Assembly: GCA_964023275.1 (NCBI GenBank)
Contig: OZ029916.1
Span: 23,282,453 to 23,346,452, forward strand
Direction: 5' to 3'
Length of the DNA stretch: 64,000 bases
Source of the DNA: Norana najaformis
Lineage: Eukaryota > Annelida > Clitellata > Crassiclitellata > Hormogastridae
Part shown: positions 23,823 through 33,896 of the stretch, in pieces
How the letters are laid out: the number at the start of each line of letters is the position of its first letter
How positions within the stretch are numbered: the first letter of the stretch is position 1
Position numbers and translations under genes: made by a program
The notes under the pieces: generated by a model
Databases searched by the model: none
What the model was told of the DNA's origin: nothing
The model's input: the letters and a program-made list of their open reading frames with translations, nothing else

Positions 23823-24881
23823 TTATCCACAGCCCAGCCCGTCCAGCAACCGACATTGCTCCCCACACCATGACCGGTGCCGGCTTCACTGTCAGTATGA
23901 CGTACTTGGGATTATGCCTTTGGTTAGGTGGTATTATCACATGCTTATAGAAACCGTAAAATTGTGTGAAAGTGCTCTCATCCAAAATATTTACGCGCTC
24001 CCACTGGTCAGAAGTCCACTGACAGAAGGTCAGAAGTCCAAATGACAACAGGTCAGTCGATCCTTAACATTCTTTGGTTACATCTTTGGTTTTCATACAG
24101 GATTAAACGACTGCAGACCAGCATCAAATGGTCTTCTTCAAATTGTTGTGTTGCTGGGTTTCTTGTCTGGAGACCCAGGTAATCTGGATATGATCATACT
24201 TGAAGATGCCTTGGGTGAAAACTTTGCAGTCTTCACAGTCGCAATGTCAACCCACATGGTGGTCACCTTTAGTCTTCCACAGCGATGCCGTGGTTTGAAG
24301 TTGTATTGTTCAGTCACCCTTTTCACTATAGCAACAACAGTTGAATGAGCCACCTTCATCTTCTTAGCAATCTATCTAATGGGCATCTTCTGCTGGTATA
24401 ATATGAATATTTGTGCCGGCTTTTCTGATGTGAGCTCTCTTCCACGAATCATGGTCACCTTTGCAATGCACACAAAAGCAGTTGAAATCAGGGGATCTCT
24501 TTCACAAAGAGTTGGCTAATATGTGTTAACATTGCAGAGTAATTCAAATTCCACCTATTATAGCTCACACAGCACAAATGATGTAGTTTAAATACTTTAA
24601 AATTGCAATAAAATCCGTAAAACGGTTAGCATACTGGAATACCAACCTTTATACAGCTTCTTGCCGGAAACGACAGTAAACAGGGATAAAATGATCAAGA
24701 TATGAACTTTCCAACTATTTTCAAACTATTTAACATGGCAGCAATCCGCTGTCACAATACTTATAGAAAAGAAGCACAATAACTAAGAAAATAGATCAGG
24801 AAGACCCAAAACCTCATCAAAACATTGAAAAATGTGTCAAAAAGTGTGCGGTCGCAAACTTTTGGCCATGACTGTATGCCT

Positions 24882-25200
24882 CAAACACTGCAGGAAAACC
24901 ACTATGCATAAAGTAAAGTATCCCATATCCAACAAGTGAGGCGTAGGGGAGGTGCACATTTCCCTTTCTTTAGACCCTTAAGCTGGCAATGAACAAATCC
25001 CAAGGTCCTGGACACGGGGCCAGTGCATCGCAGGACTTGCTGCTTTCTTCACACTTACACCGGTGCCAAATTATACTGCTTGGTGACAGAGACACGGTGT
25101 GCGCAAACAACTTGCCCAGGGTCATTATATGGAGTCGAACCCGCTACCACATAATCATTGACCAAACGCGTCACTGATAGCCAACCGTGCCGCACACTGT
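24882..25200 (-). mobile_element. tRNA-derived SINE with CORE/MIR-like centre
   Basis: On the minus strand a tRNA-like head (A-box-like TGGCTATCAGTG; B box GGTTCGACTCC, a full match to the consensus) is followed by ACCCTGGGCAAGTTGTTTGC. That closely resembles the GACCTTGGGCAAGT centre of MIR/CORE-SINEs as I know them. The same body occurs at 41285-41458 plus 41835-42000 and, more diverged, at 25490-25615. It abuts the right end of the Tc1 element. Confidence 0.7.
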
Positions 25201-25489
25201 GTATACGATGTTAAATCAAGCAATGTGATGCTAGTTGGCCTATTTATTTCATATTCCGCTTAACGAACAAAGCATAAGGATTTCATTTTTAAATTACTGT
25301 ATGTGTATATTAAATCATTTAAATCCTCATTCAAACGGAATGATAACCGAACTGGGACGGTCTTGTATCGTAGATGTACAGATTCCGTTTCAATAGGAAG
25401 ACTTTGTTCTGAAACACGGTATCAGAGGAAACATTATTAAACACGATGGAGACTATTTTGAAAAGGAGACTACATCAAGACACCGGATG

Positions 25490-25615
25490 TGGACAAATCC
25501 CAAGGTTGTTCCGGGACATGTGGCAGGACTTACCGTTTACTTGTCAAATCACGTCGGTACCAAATTTTTCTGTTTGGTGACACGAACAAGTGAATAAGCG
25601 CGCTGATAGAAGTCA
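25490..25615 (-). mobile_element. SINE fragment, same family
   Basis: Shares AATCCCAAGGTT, GCAGGACTT and TTTGGTGACAC words in the same order as 24990-25110, at greater divergence. Confidence 0.6.
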
Positions 25616-25653
25616 AACGAAACTACAATTCTCTTATTTTGCGCAAGATGTCA

Positions 25654-26085
25654 TTAATTTCTCTGCGATACATCATTTGCCTTTAGACGTCTGTCGTGGT
25701 TCAAGAGATCTGCTGAGTGTCTTTCTAACTGCGCGATGTCTTTAGTCGAAGCAACAGTCCTATTCAATCTCTCCTTCAGTTCTTCCCAATCCTTCGCTTG
25801 CACGTCCAGTTTTGCATTAATTTCTGTATCTTGTTTGTCGAACTTTGCAGTCATTTCTGTTGCTTGGTTGTCTACTTTTGCATTTAGATCTTTGATTTTT
25901 TTGTCGACGTTTGCTTTACTTTCTAAAACTTGTTCTTCCAGTTTGATTTTTATTTCAGTAACTCCAGCCATCAATTTTGCCATTGTAATGCAGCATTTGT
26001 CTTCTCCGCATTCTACCGCATAGTCGGTTGCCTTCATCAGCACAACATTTCGATCGGTCAGAAAACCAGCAACAGAATATGACAT
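25654..26085 (-). CDS. Coiled-coil protein with 11-residue repeats
   Basis: The ORF has an ATG at 26085 and would encode 143 residues; the frame is open 21 codons further upstream without an ATG. The C-terminal half has four consecutive 11-residue repeats of the pattern xDxQxTExxAK (KKIKDLNAK, VDNQATEMTAK, FDKQDTEINAK, LDVQAKDWEEL), a hendecad coiled coil. The N-terminal part holds ECGEDKCC and a hydrophobic start. I do not recognise the family. It could be a small gene, a 3' exon or an ORF1-like protein of a repeat. No splice signal is decisive. Confidence 0.4.
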   Translation of the reverse strand: MSYSVAGFLTDRNVVLMKATDYAVECGEDKCCITMAKLMAGVTEIKIKLEEQVLESKANVDKKIKDLNAKVDNQATEMTAKFDKQDTEINAKLDVQAKDWEELKERLNRTVASTKDIAQLERHSADLLNHDRRLKANDVSQRN

Positions 26086-26149
26086 AGCAAGTGCGACATA
26101 ATTCTCAAGTATAATACTAGTTTTGCCTGAGTTATGGCTCACCGTCACT

Positions 26150-27399
26150 TCTGAATAGTTTAGTGCAATCTCCTTTTTTATACTTCCACATTAATAGAAT
26201 TTACAATACTAGAAAAATAATGCGTTGAACATCATCATTCAGGATTTTTAAAGAGTGCTCAGAATTGCACTGATTATAAGATATGGTAGAGAAGTAATTG
26301 ACCAGGAGATAAAATGGAAGCAATCAAGGTATAAAAGACGATCGTTGGCTGGGCCAAAGCAACGGTAGGTAAATTGATTGCCTAACGATTAGCACTCGGC
26401 AACAACAAAGTTAGTAGGCTAATGAATGCGTGGGTTTAGAGATATTGGGTTGCCGGGGTTTGTTAAAAGACTTTACAGACTTTGGAATCGGGGGACTGAA
26501 TGCTTGTATACATGTAGTCGACTGTACCAGTTACTCAGGAGAAACCAAGTAAATAAAACGGCGTCACTTGACCTCGCATCTGCCATTCCTTTTAAAGGGC
26601 CCTTTATATCTCATTTGTTTCAGTAAATATATCTCTGATCGCCACTCCACATCTAATCAATAAAATATACAACTAGTTGTCTTCGAGAAGACTCTTCAAA
26701 AGCTTCACTCCTCCAGTTATCGTTTCGATCTGAATTAATTTATTACAACAATTAAGTGCGATATATTTATAAGCGTACTTCTTAGAATATTAAGAGTAGG
26801 TTTGGTAGGAGCTGAAAGAAAATCAGAGTTTTTTATTTATATAAATGTCGGTATCATAATATAGAAGCTGGGTGCGCTTGTACTTTCTCTAGTTCTAATG
26901 CTATAAATTATTGCTCGTACAATTAGCTGTCTAAGCAGTCTTGAAGAACATCTGCTACCTGTCCATGTAGTAAATGATCCAACATACAATAATATGCTGA
27001 ATGACAAAGAAAGACAGACACATTCACTGAACACAGTTCAGATACAGTTAATCGCAAGAGGACATCAATGAATTTACTCTCAATCTTTCAGGTCTCGACA
27101 ACACTGTGAGGCCGTTTTTAGTAAGATCCTGTCACGTGATAAACAGTTTATGCATTGCCTTCACAGAAAGTTGTCTAGTGGTCGGAGGTTAAAATACCCG
27201 CGGGGCTGAAAGATGTTTCCACATGTCTGCTCCAATTGCTCCCCTAGCAAACACAGTTATGAAATGAGTACATTGACCGTACTCTGCTGGTGGGAAGATT
27301 AGGTGGCTAGGTAGAGAACTGACCACTCGCCATCATATGAGGATGGTTAGAAAAATGAAGTCGCTAACCGTTCATGCCTGTGGCTGCCCATTAGGGTTA
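26150..27399. other. Intergenic, nothing recognised
   Basis: No supported gene. The short ORFs have no family features. Confidence 0.45.
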
Positions 27400-27690
27400 G
27401 TTCAATCAGTGGAAAGCTTTTCGCCTTATCTGATTCTCATAAGACAGAAGGGCTTTAGTTACTTGCTTTGGAATTCGTTGCCAAGTTCTATTCGTTCGGT
27501 TAGTTCTGTGATGGGTTTCAGGTCTAAGCTAAAGACATATTTCTTTCATCTTGCTTACCCACCGTAGCCTGGGTTCTGGTTTCTGTGACCCATTGGAATT
27601 CGACCCGGCTTCTCAAATGGTATATGATTTATGACTGCGATTTTGACGAAGCAACCATCGATTGATGCCTTTGGCATTATGATAACGGCG
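27400..27690 (+). mobile_element. 5'-truncated LINE, C-terminal end only
   Basis: The plus strand encodes LLWNSLPSSIRSVSSVMGF, then FRSKLKTYFFHLAYPP, the L2/CR1-type C-terminus. A 3' UTR follows with GTAGCCTGG, CATCGATTGATG and ATGATAACGGCGCTATAG. The same 3' UTR is found at 43386-43502. Confidence 0.8.
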
Positions 27691-28299
27691 CTATAGAAGT
27701 CACTAGATTGGATTATCTGGTCATCTACTTAATTATTTGGTCATGATTGTCTTTGCTTGCTTTCTTTTCGCTCATTAGTTGAATTGATAACGAAATCAAA
27801 TATGTCATGTCTCATTCGTATAAATTTTCGAGTTTGAGTTCACTGATTTTCTAGCTACACGCAGCGGTTTTCAAACTGTAACTCGACTAGAAATGTAAGA
27901 AAAAATGTCGGAATTTTAAAATAAAACTATTATTTAGAAAGCTGTTGCAGCAAATAAAACAGTGAATGTGCGAATTTTAAAGTGAAAATTAAGTTCATGA
28001 TGCTATTGAGAAGTTGGTGATAACTGCTGTAGGTGAATTATTTTGAATAGGTCTGCCCGCATTATTAATTGTGACTGTGATTGGCGCGGAAAGTTGGGAG
28101 TTCAGTGGTTAATATGCAGGCGAAGGACTATGGGTTTTGTGTATGTGTAAATATGTCTGCTTGTATATAGACTTTAGTTAGTCGACAGTTGTTTGTCGTC
28201 GAGTTGATTGTTAACTGCTTGGCATAAAGACTGTACATATAAAAGTTATATTTTTCCTTGAAAGACGGAGGTCTAATATAAAAAGAAAAGGAAACGGCG

Positions 28300-28440
28300 T
28301 TTTGTATGATATAGTGATAGAGAAAACAGAGGGATCAATGAAGAGAGGAAGACAAAGCAGGACATGGACTGACGACGTGGAGGAATAGACGGGGGAATGC
28401 TGTTAGGACAGTGACGTTACTTTGTCTAAGAGATTAAGGA
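28300..28440 (+). pseudogene. Non-LTR retrotransposon C-terminal scrap
   Basis: Plus-strand translation reads EKTEGSMKRGRQSRTWTDDV followed by EE, a stop in place of Trp, then TGE. This matches the C-terminal GRxRxxWxDxxxEWTG block common at the end of RTE-type and related LINE proteins. Only this end is visible. Confidence 0.5.
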
Positions 28441-28734
28441 CTTACAAGGTTGTTAGTTTTTTCAAATGAAGCGCACAGCCTCATTTATAATCTGTGATTA
28501 TGCCCTAACGTCAGGAGGAGCAAATGTCGTAATGATCTGCAACGTATCACCGTAGTCAGCGATTATTTCAAATGGGTATCCAATTCATAGTAGAACGCTA
28601 GTAAAACTATGTAGTTTTTGCTGTTTTCTCTGTTTTTGTTGGTTGTTCTTGTCGCGAGCTAGTTGCAAAGTCAGAGTTAAGAAATAAGTCAATAAAATAA
28701 ATTTTCACACGTTTCTTTTTCTCGTTGTGTCAAA

Positions 28735-29010
28735 GTTAAACTGTCTCAAGTAGTTAGCATGCATGGTTCTCTCACTTTCATCTGGCAAATGTACTACGTA
28801 ACTGTACGATGAAACCTTCTTCGTAGTGATTCCTGGTTCAATCTAACCTGCATCTAACTTATCAATGTGATCTTTCTGCAAAATCACCACCTGATCTCCT
28901 GTTTTAAACTTCTTATTCTTTGACCTTAGATTATAATAATGAGCATATTGGAACTGAGCCTTCTCTGCATGCTCTGCAGCAATCTCTTTGGTCAAATGCA
29001 TTTGCTCCTT
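28735..29010 (-). pseudogene. LTR-retrotransposon integrase C-terminus
   Basis: Minus-strand translation gives HAEKAQFQYAHYYNLRSKNK followed by KFKTGDQVVIL, then KLDAG, a stop where Trp is expected, and YVVHLPDESERTMHANYLR. This is the integrase C-terminal region of Ty3/gypsy-type polyproteins (tethered QxxYYNxR, FxxGDxV, then HxNxLR). No LTRs, protease or RT were found nearby, so it is a remnant. Confidence 0.7.
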
Positions 29011-29935
29011 TTACCTTTTCTTGTACTTGCTGGTATTAGGCGAAATTGTATTCCCTACCCAGGTTTCTTTCAGGATGGTTAATGATCCACGACCCCTCTG
29101 TCTATAAGGTTTTCTTTCCTCAAATTTGGATGGAAATTTTTTTAAAAAGTGTCCTTGAAATTTGGATTCTCAGACATGTTCATCGAAAAAATGTCCGTGA
29201 GCTCAGCCAAACGAATTGGATCAAGCCAACCATCACCCTCTTTGGCCACAACATGAGACCTCACCACAAAAGACATACATTCTTTTATCTTAGGTGCTAA
29301 TCTGATTGCTCGTCAGATAGATGACGTTGTCATCGACATCCTGGACCAGTTGGCTCCACTTAGAAAACTCACGAAGTGTCCAGGAAAGAAGATCAATTGC
29401 TGGCTGTCTCCAGGCGTCTTCAAAGACGCCTATAAACGCGATGCAAAGCTACCGACGACGAACTTGTCCCTCGCGCGTATTGGTCAGCATGCCGGAAAGC
29501 CAACAAACTCATCAGTGAATCACGCCGACAACATTGCAGTAACACCATATCGAAAAACCCTTACGGATCTCGTCAACAGTGGTCTGCAGTTAAGGATTGC
29601 ATTCTACAGTACCGTCTGAGATATTATCGACTGAAGAATGTCAGAAACGCTGTGACACTTTCTCAAACGTCTTCATAAACAAGATCAAGTAAGTAAAAGT
29701 GTCGATCGCCAAGAAACTGTACGGATCATCCATGGACCCTCTTGCATTAGATACGAACCATGTCTGCACGCATTTCGACAACCTCAGACCTGTGGATGCT
29801 GCAGAAATCGTCAAACCACTGTCAGCCTTATCAGGAAAATCTTCTTCGATGGATGCTTTCCCATCGTTCCTGTTAAAATCGCGTGCGGATGTGTTTACTC
29901 CATTCATCGTTCGTGTCTAGAATTTGTCTTTCGGG

Positions 29936-31168
29936 CAAAGCTCGACCGTACGTTAGGGCAGAAGATAGCGTACGCGTACGGTACGTAATTTACTAAAAAT
30001 AATAGCGTACGCCGTACGGTACGTTCGTATTCCGTACGTATGAGCAGCCTTTAATATTAGTTGCTTCTCGTGACGTCACATTTTTTTTCTCGTCATTTTC
30101 TCGTCGTTTTTTTCTCGTCTTTATTACGTCACTTTAGAGTTTTTATTTGTAGTTCCGTTTCAGCGAAGAGGTAAATTATTATTTTGGTTTTATTTTGTAT
30201 AATTTGATTATTTTATCAACAGAAATAAAACAGGCTGACGGATTCATAGTTTTTTTGCATGGGTTAGTATTGCCGCGTGGCAATAACGCACATGGCGAGT
30301 GCAGGCTGCGCCTTGTAGAGGAATAATACACGATGTTGGCCGCAGTCAATGTGTTAAGGCACTTGAAAATTAGCGGTGTTGCGGCAATTTATGTTTCGTG
30401 TCTCCAGTGTTGAAGTTTGGTGTCGTTGTTTTAACTTCCGCGGATGCATCATGCAATCTTATCATGTATAATAATAATAGTATATCATTTTAAGTGGTAA
30501 TCATAATTTAATGTAATTTTTGTAATTTATAAATATTTTTTATTTGATTTGTGTTATAACTAATAACTTAATAAGCATCTAAAAGAATTTTATTCTATTG
30601 ATTTTCTCTATTTAATATTGTTTACATTACAGAAAATAAAAAATGCCCCGCATGAAAGGAAAAGAGTGGGATCACGTCATTGTTCTTTCAGAGACCGCCA
30701 ATAACTTTCAAGTGAAATGCATATACTGTTCGAAAGTATTTTGGGGTGGTGGTAATCGTATCCGAGCACACATGGGTATTGAAACTGCAACAGGCGTAGC
30801 CAAATGTGACAAGGTGCCAGTTGAAATTCTGGAATGCTTGATATTATAGTGATAAAGATGAATTTTTTGATAAAATTCAAAACTCACTGCTGGAATTTAA
30901 TCAATTTATGACCTTAGTTTATTGTTAGAAAATTGGAATAAAAATACACAATTGTTCACGGAATTGTTTTAAAACGTTTTCCATTCTTTAATTTTTAATT
31001 TTTGTTATTCTTTGTTAATTCTATAATAAAAAAAATATTTCGGCTAACACGTAATGCAGAAAAATTAGCGTATGATATTTAGTAATTTAGCCAAAAAATA
31101 GCGTACGCGTACGGTACGCATTTCAGCAGAAAAAATAGCGTACGTTCCGTGCGTACGGTCGAACTCTG
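29936..31168 (+). mobile_element. hAT transposon, non-autonomous
   Basis: This 1233-bp element is flanked by a perfect 8-bp duplication, CTTTCGGG (29928-29935 and 31169-31176), the hallmark size for hAT. The ends are CAAAGCTCGACCGTACG and the complement of CAGAGTTCGACCGTACG. Both subterminal zones hold repeated TAGCGTACG and GTACGGTACG words, likely transposase-binding sites. It carries one short BED-finger ORF and no catalytic domain. Confidence 0.92.
30643..30849 (+). CDS. BED-type zinc-finger ORF in hAT element
   Basis: It encodes 68 residues from an ATG. Trp9 precedes VKCIYCSKVFWGGGNRIRAH and a later Cys, matching the BED finger (C-x2-C, then H, then C) that binds DNA at the N-terminus of hAT transposases. 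The ORF stops soon after the finger; the dimerisation and DDE domains are absent. It is either an internal-deletion relic or a separate DNA-binding exon. Upstream, TTACAG just before the ATG could be a splice acceptor. Confidence 0.75.
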   Translation: MPRMKGKEWDHVIVLSETANNFQVKCIYCSKVFWGGGNRIRAHMGIETATGVAKCDKVPVEILECLIL

Positions 31169-31518
31169 CTTTCGGGAGCAGACGGTTTCCAGCCTGGTGA
31201 AGAAGGAAGGTCTTGAACAGTATGATCCTTATAATTATTTGGCCAATTTCAAAGGTACATAAACTGCTAAAAATTTTGGAACGTGTCTTCCAGACTCGTA
31301 TCTTGCCTCACGTAAGCAGCTCCTGTAATTTCAACAGTCATCAGTCAGCTTACCGTAGGAATCACTCGACTAAGAAGTATTGTTTTGTCATAATCCTTAT
31401 TTTGCATTTTCTGCCTATTTTAATGTTTTGTCATATCATTTGGATTGAATGTTAACTACTCTGGAGACTTGCTTAGTGTGCAATTGCATTTTGAAATATC
31501 ATTAGTTCATTTCCATTT

Positions 31519-33371
31519 TCTTAATATATATATACGTTTATTCACCACGAAGGCAGACAATACAGAAAGTACAACAAACTATAATCAAAAAAGAAAGAAA
31601 AAACGGAAGAAAAATTAAATGGGCTTAAGTACAGCCCTTAGCAAAATCAATCATCATAAATTCATCCAATCTATGATGCAACATAGATATCTCAATGTTA
31701 TAGTCACGACATAAATGCAAAATTTCATCATTATAATAATCTCCTGTACAGCAGGTATTGAGAATACTGTTATCATAGCTTCCAAATGAAATCCTAGCAG
31801 AAAAATGTATTTTTCGCAGATGCATGATATGTATAAGATCCATACGTCCCATAAAGTACTGAACAATTCTAACTGATTCCCATTTATGCATCTTGAAAAT
31901 CTTCCTCTAGATATTATTCCAACATACATTTAACTGTTGGAGTTGAGCTGCTGATATGTTTATAGCCTCTAACGCATAGATTAACACTGGTAAAACAAAA
32001 GCTTCTAATAGACTCAATTTTACACATTCAGATACAAATCTCGAGTGACTAAATATGGCGTTTGCAGTAGCATAGAACCGTTTAATAGCAACCGATATGT
32101 CAATTTTAAATTTTTTATAAGAGATAAAGTATAATCCCAGGTATTTCAACTCACTCACCCATTTCACAGAGTCCGTGCCCATGACTAGATTACTTACTTG
32201 TCTACTCCAACATGGACCTACACATAATAAGTTGGATTTTCTAGCATTGAATATTATGTCAACCTCCGCACCCTTCTGAAAGCATATATCAATCATAACT
32301 TGAAGTTGGCACACAGAGGCAGACAGTAAAATTATATCATCTGCATATGCGAAACATCCAGCATAGGTGTATCCAATGTGGCAGCCAATATCCAACCCTT
32401 CCAAGGCATTGATAACCACATCCATGTAAATATTGAAAAAGACTGGAGAAAGAATGCCACCCTGCCTAATTCCACTTTTAATTGACGTTTGCGCCGAGAG
32501 TGCATTATTCCATTTTACCATCGCAAAAATTTTACCATACCAGTCAGCAATAAGTTTAACCAATCTTGCAGGTAAACCTTTATTTATTAGTAGTTCTAAT
32601 AACTTGACATGATTTACCCAATCAAAAGCTTTCTTTGCATCAAGAGATGCCATAAAAACACTGCTCCCATGAGATACAAAAAAATCAACAACTTGTCTTA
32701 GTGCAAATATAGCATGTGTACAACTTAAATGTTTCTTGAACCCAAATTGCAACTCACTAGATGTTAACTTGTCTCCAAATTTAAATAACAGACAATATTC
32801 AAACACTTTGGATAAGACAGGGCTAATAGTAATAGGCCTATAATTGTCAGAAGATGTTATATCACCACATTTATCTTTAATAATGGGCACCATTATCCCT
32901 ATTCCAAAGTCATCCGGAACAAAACCATGAATATAAATCATATTAAACAAAAGCTTTAAGTGAACAATAATAGCTGGATGACAATGTATTATGTGTTCCT
33001 TGGTTAACCCATCCATGCCACCGGCCTTACCATTTTTTTAGTGAATTAATGCTCTTTTCTACATCTTCTATATTAAATATGTTAAAACTATTGATAGCAT
33101 CATATTCAGAAAGAAATTTAGAATGAAGACTATCCCAGACCCTTATAAACCCATCACCATCCTCATAAGAGTCAAAACTATTCTGTGCAAAGCTCCTGTT
33201 AAAGGTTTCTGCAACATCTTGATCATTCATCTTACCATTTACATTAATTGGAATATGGTTTCGTTTAGAAAATTTATTATTCCATTTCTTCCAGAATTTA
33301 TTTAATTCTGACTTGCATAGCTGTGTTAATATTTTTGCATAACGTTTGGACTGAATCACTTGAATTTTTTC
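31519..33371 (-). mobile_element. LINE copy with nearly intact RT domain
   Basis: On the minus strand, a poly-TA tail preceded by an AATAAA and the short 3' UTR mark the 3' end near 31519. The body runs to about 33371, where it meets plus-strand DNA of the pogo region. Only about two disabling changes are seen in some 580 codons, so it is fairly young. The endonuclease and 5' end are missing. Confidence 0.8.
31625..33359 (-). pseudogene. LINE reverse transcriptase
   Basis: This is the reverse transcriptase of a non-LTR retrotransposon. In order: a linker (FWKKWNNKF), the RT start at MDGLTKEH, NYRPITISPVLSKVFE, SLDAKKAFDWVNH (first Asp), SGIRQGGILSPVFFN, the catalytic FAYADDIILL, and a C-terminal region ending FAKGCT. 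One frameshift lies in an A7 run near 33020, just before MDGL, and one TAG at about 31908 replaces a Tyr codon in WNNIYRK. Both could be single-base changes or sequencing errors. The clade is uncertain; an RTE- or I/Nimb-like placement is possible. Confidence 0.85.
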
Positions 33372-33896
33372 TGTATATAGGGGGGTTGTGGGGCAAAACG
33401 CTCAGGCAGGGTCAGACGCCCATCCCTGTTATTATTATGGTTTCGTGTTCTAATTCAGTTTTAATCAAGTGCATTATTTTCTGCGATGGCCTTATGCATA
33501 TTCATACCCTGTATTGCGTTGTGAGTGGCGGCATACCTTTTTTATACTTAAAATTTGGTTTTTGAGTGTTATTCAGTATCGACCAATGAACAGTTCTGAA
33601 GTTTCTGCAGGTTTGTAGAATGGCATTTTTATAAACTCGTAAATCTGGCGTGTAAAGTCATTGTATAGGGAGTATTTGCTATGGCTAATTTTCGGTTTAC
33701 CTGTGGGGGATAAATGAGATTCGTGTTGTAATGTTACCACCAGTAAAGGGGCAAAACGCCCGGCGGCATCTTGTACACCCCAGCAATAGAATATTGCATG
33801 TTGTCGAGAATGAAACGTCTGTGAGCTTAGTAGGCCTAATCATAGGCATGTTGTAGGCTATAATTAGTTAGTTGTGATTGTATTTTCCTGTTAGAA
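33372..33896 (+). other. Probable 5' part of pogo-like element
   Basis: The stretch between the LINE 5' break and the pogo-type ORF has two GGGGCAAAACGC words (near 33382 and 33749). It has no ORF. I could not identify the element end or a TA duplication with certainty. Confidence 0.35.

Larger units (their letters stand above)
21137..24452 (-). pseudogene. Tc1 transposase, split and decayed
   Basis: The start ATG is at 24452. The N-terminal part (24452 to about 24140) is a helix-turn-helix region (MKVAHSTVVAIVKRV) with an internal stop. The DDE part begins at about 24045 with LDESTFTQFYGFYKH (first Asp) and VMVWGAMSVAGRAGLW, and is then cut by the inserted element. It resumes left of 21411 with QDGAPCRGTK (second Asp) and SPDLNIIENVW (third acid, 35 residues after the second). 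Stops just before QDGAPC and in the LNIL segment, plus a frameshift, show it was already dead or has decayed since. Removing the insert and one TTA keeps the GLWI reading continuous. Confidence 0.9.
20873..24874 (-). mobile_element. Tc1-type transposon, interrupted
   Basis: The ends are perfect inverted repeats of 30 bases starting CAGTCATGGCCAAAAGTTTG, flanked on both sides by TA (20871-20872 and 24875-24876), the hallmark Tc1/mariner target duplication. The 4002-bp span includes a 2408-bp foreign element (21415-23822), so the original was about 1.6 kb, normal for Tc1. The transposase runs on the minus strand and is broken. Confidence 0.95.
29290..31500 (+). mobile_element. L2/CR1-like LINE fragment split by a hAT element
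   Basis: The left part (about 29310-29935) encodes VVIDILDQLAPLRKLTKC, then the linker between endonuclease and RT, then LSALSGKSSSMDAFPSFLLK, typical of the start of the RT domain in L2/CR1-type elements. The right part (31169 to about 31460) continues with FPAW, YDPYNYRPIS (frame-disturbed) and LLKILERVFQTRILPHVSSS. Several stops and frameshifts make it dead. The hAT element at 29936-31168 interrupts it exactly between the two parts. Confidence 0.8.
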
